NCBI GenBank assembly: GCA_963762075.1
Contig: CAVXJC010000005.1
Span: 157,007-221,006, forward strand
Reading direction: 5' to 3'
Length of the DNA: 64,000 nucleotides
Origin: JAOUEA01 sp963762075
Lineage (GTDB): Bacteria; Actinomycetota; UBA4738; HRBIN12
A model generated the notes under the pieces. The model made no database searches and was not told the origin of the DNA. It saw only the letters and a program-made list of their open reading frames with translations. Position numbers and translations under genes: made by a program. Within the stretch, counting starts at the first letter, position 1; each line of letters begins with the position of its first letter. Of this stretch, positions 59,873 through 64,000 are shown one piece after another.

Positions 59873-60259
59873 ATGTCGCGCAAGATGATCATCGTCATCG
59901 CGGTCCTCAGCATCATCGCGTTGGCCACAGGCGGCGCGCTCGCCCTGACGAACGACACCGAAACCCCAGGACCGGCCCTCATCGGCTCTGCCTCCGCCAG
60001 CCCGGCGTCGGAACCGTCGGAAACGCCGGTCGTGAGCGCGTCGCCGACAGCCGGCGCGTCGCACATTTCAGCGGCGCCGAGCGCGTCCGCGTCGCCCATT
60101 TCACCCGCGCCGAGCGCGTCCGCGTCGCCGTCCGTTGACGACGCCGGCGACAACTCCGGGCCCGGCGGTGACGACGACGGCAGCTTCGACGACGACGATT
60201 CAGGTCGCGGTGGTGACGAGTCCGACCGTGGCGACGATCCCGGATCGGACGACGATTGA
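59873..60259 (+). CDS. Exported Ser/Ala/Pro and Asp-rich low-complexity protein
   Basis: 128 residues: ATG after GGAAGGGAG, signal anchor (MIIVIAVLSIIALATGGALA), then a Ser-Ala-Ser-Pro linker with a duplicated 11-residue block (ISxAPSASASP), and a C-terminal acidic tail of Asp/Gly (DDDGSFDDDDSGRGG) ending DDD. The tail could bind cations such as Ca2+ or Cu2+, but no motif is firm. Stop overlaps the next ATG (TGATG), so it is made with the cupredoxin lipoprotein. Confidence 0.65.
   Translation: MSRKMIIVIAVLSIIALATGGALALTNDTETPGPALIGSASASPASEPSETPVVSASPTAGASHISAAPSASASPISPAPSASASPSVDDAGDNSGPGGDDDGSFDDDDSGRGGDESDRGDDPGSDDD
60064..60129 (+). repeat. 33-bp tandem direct repeat
   Basis: Two in-frame 33-bp copies (60064-60096, 60097-60129), differing only in one codon (GCG versus CCC), encode the repeated Ser/Ala/Pro block of the exported linker protein. 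Likely replication slippage. Confidence 0.85.
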
Positions 60260-61053
60260 TGGCTGGGGATCAGGCGATCCGTCGGAGCACATCAGCACTG
60301 GTGTTCGCCGTGCTCCTCGTCGCATGCTCGTCCCCCGGCGACACCGCCCCACCACGTGAAGCCGTCCGGGAGCGTCGCGCTCAGACAACGGACGCCGCCG
60401 CGCCCGCGTCGGCAACCGAGGATGGCGAGGCTTCCACTCGTCGCGTCGACGCTCGGAAGGGTGGCCTCGAGGTCGGGTTCGGCGAGTTCGCGATCACGCT
60501 CGAAGCCGATGAGATCCGTCCCGGCCCGGTCACGTTCGTGATCCGCAACGGCGGCGCCCTCATCCACGGCTTCGAGATCAAGGGAGAGGAAGAGGGCGAC
60601 GACGACCACAGCGGATCGGGGAGCGGCGAGCTGGAGCTGGAAGGACCGGAGTTCGGTCCGAGCGACGTATTGAGGATTCAGGCGGATCTTCCACCCGGTA
60701 TCTACGAGATCGAGTGCTTCGTCGCCGAACACGACGACCGCGGTATGCGGACAACGTTGACGGTCACGGCCGACGCCCCTCTCGTGCGGGAGGAAGGAGG
60801 CGACACCGCGCCCGACGAGATCGAGATCGCGGACTTCGCATTCGCACCGCCGGAGATCCACGTGCGAGCCGGCACGGAGGTGACCTGGACGAACACCGAT
60901 CCCGCGCCGCACACCGTCACGGCCGACGGTGCGTTCGACTCGGGCACCCTCGATCCGAAGGAGGCGTTCTCGCTCAGCTTCGACAGCGCAGGCACGTTCA
61001 AGTACGCATGTCTGATCCACCCCACGATGCGCGGCACCGTGCACGTGGCCTGA
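60259..61053 (+). CDS. Lipoprotein with two cupredoxin domains
   Basis: 264 residues; lipobox FAVLLVACSSPG (Cys near residue 23). First cupredoxin (about 65-175): GEFAITLEADEIRPGPVTFV, His in ALIHGFEI, and Cys-His-Met in IECFVAEHDDRGM. Second (about 190-264): EIADFAFAPPEIHVRAGTEV, His in PAPHTVTADG, and YACLIHPTMRG. Both have the His...Cys-His-Met set of a type 1 copper site. Likely periplasmic/cell-surface electron carrier or copper binder. Starts in the TGATG overlap and is followed 15 nt later by another cupredoxin gene. Confidence 0.87.
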   Translation: MAGDQAIRRSTSALVFAVLLVACSSPGDTAPPREAVRERRAQTTDAAAPASATEDGEASTRRVDARKGGLEVGFGEFAITLEADEIRPGPVTFVIRNGGALIHGFEIKGEEEGDDDHSGSGSGELELEGPEFGPSDVLRIQADLPPGIYEIECFVAEHDDRGMRTTLTVTADAPLVREEGGDTAPDEIEIADFAFAPPEIHVRAGTEVTWTNTDPAPHTVTADGAFDSGTLDPKEAFSLSFDSAGTFKYACLIHPTMRGTVHVA

Positions 61054-61068
61054 CCGAGGAGGATACGG

Positions 61069-61455
61069 ATGCACCCAACGATCACGAGGAAGCGACTGCT
61101 CGGCGTCGTGCTGGTCGCGTCGATGTCGCTCGCCGCATGCGGTGGTGGTGATGGCGATGCGGCGAGCGACCCCGCGAACGGCGGTTCCACCAACACCGGC
61201 TCCGCCACGTCGACCGTCACGATGGCCGACAACGGATACGCCCCTGCCGAGCCCGTAATCGCCGCGGGCGACATCGAGCTGGTGAACGAGGGCGAGAGCC
61301 CGCACACGTTCACGATCGATGGCGAGGACGTCGACGTAGAGGTCGCCGCAGGCGAGACTGCCACCGCGACGGTCGACCTCGAGGCAGGTACCTACACGTT
61401 GTTCTGCCAGTTCCATAGGACCCAGGGGATGGAGACGACCCTCACCGTCGAGTGA
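61069..61455 (+). CDS. Cupredoxin-domain lipoprotein
   Basis: 128 residues; signal with lipobox SMSLAACGGGD (Cys near 24), Gly/Asp/Ser linker, then one plastocyanin-like domain: VTMADNGYAPAEPVIAAGDI, His in ESPHTFTIDG, and YTLFCQFHRTQGMETTL with Cys, His and Met copper ligands. Preceded by GAGGAGG. Forms an operon with the two genes upstream; probably works with the double-cupredoxin lipoprotein. Confidence 0.87.
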   Translation: MHPTITRKRLLGVVLVASMSLAACGGGDGDAASDPANGGSTNTGSATSTVTMADNGYAPAEPVIAAGDIELVNEGESPHTFTIDGEDVDVEVAAGETATATVDLEAGTYTLFCQFHRTQGMETTLTVE

Positions 61456-61607
61456 CGGGGCGCCCGACCGGAGCCGTTCCCCCCACTCGTAGGACATCCT
61501 CGCTGCGGTCACACGGCCCTGGAGAGGATCCGTTGGTCCGCCTGGATTCGCATGCACGCCATGGTGCGGCATAGAATCTGGCCGACGATCCACATCGGGG
61601 GGATACC

Positions 61608-62183
61608 GTGGAGACGACGACAGACACACGCTCGAGATCGCTTCAGCAATCAGCCGGAACGTGGTGGTTCTTCCTCGTCACCGGTGCTCTTTGGCTCTTG
61701 GTCGCCGTCACCGTGCTTCGCTTCGATCTCACGTCCGTCGCCTCGGTCGGGGTGCTCTTAGGATCCGTTCTCCTGCTCGCGGGCGTGAATGAGTTCATGA
61801 CGATGTCGATGCGCGGCGCGGGGTGGAAGTGGTTGCACGCCGCTATGGGAGCCCTGTTCGTTCTGGGAGGCATCTGGGCGTTCGTGCATCCGATCGGAGC
61901 GTTCTACGAGCTCGCGTCCGTCCTCGGATTCGTGCTGGTGCTCAAGGGCGGCATGGATATCGCGATCGCCGCCGCGACCAAGGACTTGAATGACCTGTGG
62001 TGGCTCGGATTGATCGTAGGTCTCCTCGAAGTCCTCTTGGCGTTCTGGGTCTCTCAACAGATGTTCACGCCTCGCGCGATCTTGATCATCACCTGGGTTG
62101 GATTCGCGGCGCTGTTCCGTGGCGTCGGTGAGATCGTCTTGGCATTCGAGCTTCGTCGCGTTCGGCCGAGCTCGTCCGCGTAA
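61608..62183 (+). CDS. HdeD family (DUF308) membrane protein
   Basis: 191 residues with six hydrophobic helices in three pairs: WWFFLVTGALWLLVAVTVLR, VGVLLGSVLLLAGVNEF, MGALFVLGGIWAFVHP, LASVLGFVLVLKGGMDIAIA, WWLGLIVGLLEVLLAFWVS and ITWVGFAALFRGVGEIVLAF. This repeat pattern is HdeD/DUF308, an acid/stress-related family of unknown mechanism. GTG start after GGGGGGATACC. Confidence 0.87.
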   Translation: METTTDTRSRSLQQSAGTWWFFLVTGALWLLVAVTVLRFDLTSVASVGVLLGSVLLLAGVNEFMTMSMRGAGWKWLHAAMGALFVLGGIWAFVHPIGAFYELASVLGFVLVLKGGMDIAIAAATKDLNDLWWLGLIVGLLEVLLAFWVSQQMFTPRAILIITWVGFAALFRGVGEIVLAFELRRVRPSSSA

Positions 62184-62416
62184 ACCGCCGCCCGCGAGGT
62201 GCTCGACCTCCGCCGATGTGCATGGGACGCGACGAGATCGCCGACCTCACGGCCCTATGGGCCATGATGATCGGCGACCTCGATACGAGGCGACCGCTAC
62301 ACGTCGGCGTGCACGATCGCTGAGGGGCTAGATCAGAGGTTCGCGCACTGTTCCCGTCGACGATGTTGCCGCCACCGACGGGCGCGGGGCGGTCTCCTTG
62401 CACTGCAGGTTGCCGC

Positions 62417-62869
62417 TCACGTGTCGTGCCTCGCCTTCAACATCCTGCCCAGAGTCTCGAGATACTCGGACCATCCTTCGATGAACCCGTCGCGATCCTC
62501 CTCGAGTTCGAAGCCCGTCTCGACCATGGTGAGGTGGGTGCCGCCGTCGCGATCCTCGAACGTGACCGTCACGTTGGTATCGACCGTGCGGCCCGAGTCC
62601 TCGGCGAGCTCCATCGAATACCGAAGCTCCAGGCGATGTGGCCGGTCGACGACGGAGTACACGCGCGTCTCCGTGTCCGGCTCCCGCCCCGGGGGTCCCA
62701 TCCGGACGATCGATGTGCCTCCGACGCGCACGTCGGTCTCGATCACCTCGACGTTCCAACCTTGCTGTTCACCGTGCAGCACCCCCTGCGCGGTCCCATC
62801 GGCGAACGCGTCGAACACGGCTTCAGGCGATGCGTCGAACTGCCGCTCGATCCTCAGCTCGTAACTCAT
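62417..62869 (-). CDS. SRPBCC (AHSA1/START-like) domain protein
   Basis: 150 residues covering one SRPBCC fold: IERQFDASPEAVFDAFADGT at the N-terminus, a beta-sheet with VRVGGTSIVRMGPPG and RLELRYSMELAEDSGRTVDT, FEDRDGGTHLTMVETGFE, and the C-terminal helix WSEYLETLGRMLKARHD. These proteins bind hydrophobic ligands or act in stress; no specific substrate is inferred. The preceding 62184-62416 stretch holds no convincing gene. Confidence 0.85.
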   Translation of the reverse strand: MSYELRIERQFDASPEAVFDAFADGTAQGVLHGEQQGWNVEVIETDVRVGGTSIVRMGPPGREPDTETRVYSVVDRPHRLELRYSMELAEDSGRTVDTNVTVTFEDRDGGTHLTMVETGFELEEDRDGFIEGWSEYLETLGRMLKARHDT

Positions 62870-63127
62870 GTCGCGTGCCCCTCTCTCAGATCATCGGCCA
62901 CCAGGCCGATCCATCTGCACGCCAGATGGCGGCATGCCTCGAGTATGCGGTGAGACCAGTCGTAGCGCGTCAGCGGTGTCCGCGTTCCGGCAGAGCAGGG
63001 CGCCCCGCCACACCAGCCCTTCAGATGCAGGACGGCCTCATGCCAGACCGCTCGTCGGTAGCGAAAGGCCCTGGCACTCGGGCGACCCCGGCCTGGCAGC
63101 CGTCATCTGCGCCGGTATCTCCGCTCG

Positions 63128-63204
63128 GGAGGATGGCCGAGCGGACGAAGGCGACGGTCTTGAAAGCCCGCCAGCCGCGATCCCTCAAGTCCCACGTCGC
63201 TCCG
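63128..63204 (+). pseudogene. Damaged tRNA-Ser (TGA)
   Basis: The 5' half is tRNA-Ser-like: GGAG-GATGGCCGAGCGGACG with anticodon loop CTTGAAA (anticodon TGA). The 3' end TCAAGTCCCACG-TCGCTCC-G supplies the T-loop/T-stem 3' side, acceptor and G73. Inserting one C (GGAGCGA) would restore a perfect 7-bp acceptor with TCGCTCC. The variable arm and the 5' T-stem are scrambled and about 10 nt short. Either a decayed tRNA or consensus errors. Confidence 0.5.
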
Positions 63205-63226
63205 GCTGCTACCCTCGCCAGCCTAG

Positions 63227-63574
63227 ATGGCAAGCGACTCTCCTTCACAGCTGCGGGTTCTCATCGCCGATGGACGCGAGGGGCGGGCTGAGCGTGTGGC
63301 AAGTGTCGTGGCCGGACTTGGTCACGACGTGATAGCGCGCGACACCACCTCTCCGATGTCGGGGAGCACACAGCTGCTGAGCGACCCGACGTTGCGCTCG
63401 TGATCCTCGGCGAAAGCTCCCAGCAGGCTCTTGATCAGATCGGTGTCATCGTGAAGGAGGCCGCATGCCCGTGCATCGCTATCCTCGACGTCTCGGATCC
63501 CGAGTTCGTGAACGAGGCTGCGAAGCTACGAGGCCGACTTCGACCTCGTCTTCCGCAAGGTCGACTCAGCGTAA
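63227..63574 (+). pseudogene. Receiver-like signalling protein, frameshifted
   Basis: Starts MASDSPSQLRVLIADGREGR and AERVASVVAGLGHDVIARDT, typical of the degenerate receiver of ANTAR-type regulators. A single-base shift near 63350 is followed by AAERPDVALVILGESSQQAL, VIVKEAACPCIAILDVSDPE and FVNEAAK in another frame. A further shift would give YEADFDLVFRKVDSA ending at TAA 63574. No ANTAR RNA-binding domain is visible. About 115 residues if repaired. Confidence 0.55.
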
Positions 63575-63673
63575 TCTCCTCAGTCGCAGGCGGCCCAGGC
63601 GAGGGGCTGGAGCAGTGGGGCCATCATGACCGGCCGAGGGGCTGCCACAGTCGTCTGAAGGTCGAGTTCGTGC

Positions 63674-64000
63674 TCACGTCCCGCCCGTCTTCGGAAGGCC
63701 GTCACGTATTCCGACGAGGTACCAGGTCTCCATCTCGCCCTTGCCCTTGACCGGGATCGTGCCGCGTGGCTCGCAGACGAACCCGTCCTTCAGCAGGTCG
63801 TACGTCGCGCGGGTGATCTGGATCTCGCCCGGCGTGCCGTTCGACTCCATGCGGCTCGCCGTGTTCGCGGCATCCACCAAAGGTCGTAGAGGAAGCGCTT
63901 CGTGCCGATCACGCCGGCGGTGACGGGCCCGGAGTTGATGCCGATGCGCAGCTCGAGCTCGTCCTGCCCGCCGATCGCCGACGTCACCGCGGCCCGAATA
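63674..64000 (-). pseudogene. Class III adenylate/guanylate cyclase, C-terminal part, one frameshift, partial at window end
   Basis: On the minus strand from the window edge: LELRIGINSGPVTAGVIGTK then RFLYDLW, and after a one-base loss in a G run near 63880, VDAANTASRMESNG, GEIQITRATYDLLKDGF and KGKGEMETWYLVG. These are the characteristic GINSGPVxAGVIG, VNxASRMES and KGKGxMxTWxL motifs of class III nucleotidyl cyclases. The N-terminal part lies beyond the window. Confidence 0.85.

Noticed and set aside
62184..62416. 33-codon ORF starting at 62222
   Set aside because: Short, no ribosome-binding site, no family resemblance; not reported as a gene.
62900..63120. SRP (4.5S) RNA near the tRNA-Ser
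   Set aside because: The conserved GGAAGGGAGCAGC-type core was not found; only loose resemblance.

Overview
The window is about 68% GC and reads as chromosome from an actinobacterium (Actinomycetota). The diagnostic block is fhaA-fhaB-pstP-rodA-pbpA-pknB, the standard actinobacterial growth and division cluster. It is supported by an F420-type LLM oxidoreductase, a mycobacterial-type siroheme sulfite reductase, and frequent GTG starts with ATGA/GTGA gene overlaps. A class below phylum cannot be fixed from sequence reading alone. I see no insertion sequence, prophage, CRISPR array or plasmid origin.

Layout. 1-2.3 kb: small stress-type envelope proteins (a TM-helix channel-like protein, CsbD, membrane and coiled-coil proteins). 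2.4-6.6 kb: minus-strand assimilatory sulfur operon (sulfite reductase, zinc ribbon, APS/PAPS reductase, precorrin-2 dehydrogenase, SUMT) carrying a striking 4 x 26 bp repeat of a ribosome-binding site plus start codon. 6.9-8.3 kb: three frameshifted small genes including DUF421. 8.3-10.1 kb: proline dehydrogenase with a DapA-family aldolase. 10.7-18 kb: a partner-switching stress module (STAS, RsbW-like ATPase, SigB/F-type sigma factor, SpoIIE phosphatase) with CBS protein, topoisomerase IB and F420 oxidoreductase. 18-22.5 kb: isocitrate lyase, delta-60 secreted protein, and a DUF4097/ribbon-helix-helix operon with a clear operator. 22.5-30.1 kb: histidine genes, with hisG split from hisDCBHAFI by a divergent MEDS-ATPase sensor. 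30.2-33.2 kb: HU, a serine hydrolase and a double-length ThyX. 33.2-40 kb: the PknB/RodA/FHA operon. 40.5-46.7 kb: tRNA-Leu, DUF3352, an ABC exporter, DUF4446, bactofilin and serS. 46.7-49.7 kb: a protein made only of seven PAS domains. 49.7-64 kb: accessory genes (a kinase-phospholyase fusion, cupin, BNR-repeat exoprotein, MarR-pirin pair, YibE/F, a cupredoxin lipoprotein operon, HdeD, SRPBCC, a damaged tRNA-Ser, a receiver-like protein and an adenylate cyclase end).

How the genes work together. The sulfur operon supplies both the reductases and the siroheme cofactor of the sulfite reductase. The his genes encode most of histidine biosynthesis; no hisE is visible. The fha-pstP-rodA-pbpA-pknB block couples peptidoglycan elongation to Ser/Thr phosphorylation. 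The sigma/anti-sigma parts between 10.7 and 24.5 kb are plausibly one stress-signalling network.

Caution. Roughly twenty single-base frameshifts occur in patches (6.9-8.3, 33.2-34.9, 52.1, 53.7-54.9 and 62.9-64 kb). In nearly all cases conserved protein continues immediately in another frame. Consensus errors therefore look likelier than real pseudogenes, and genes in those patches are reported as frameshifted.
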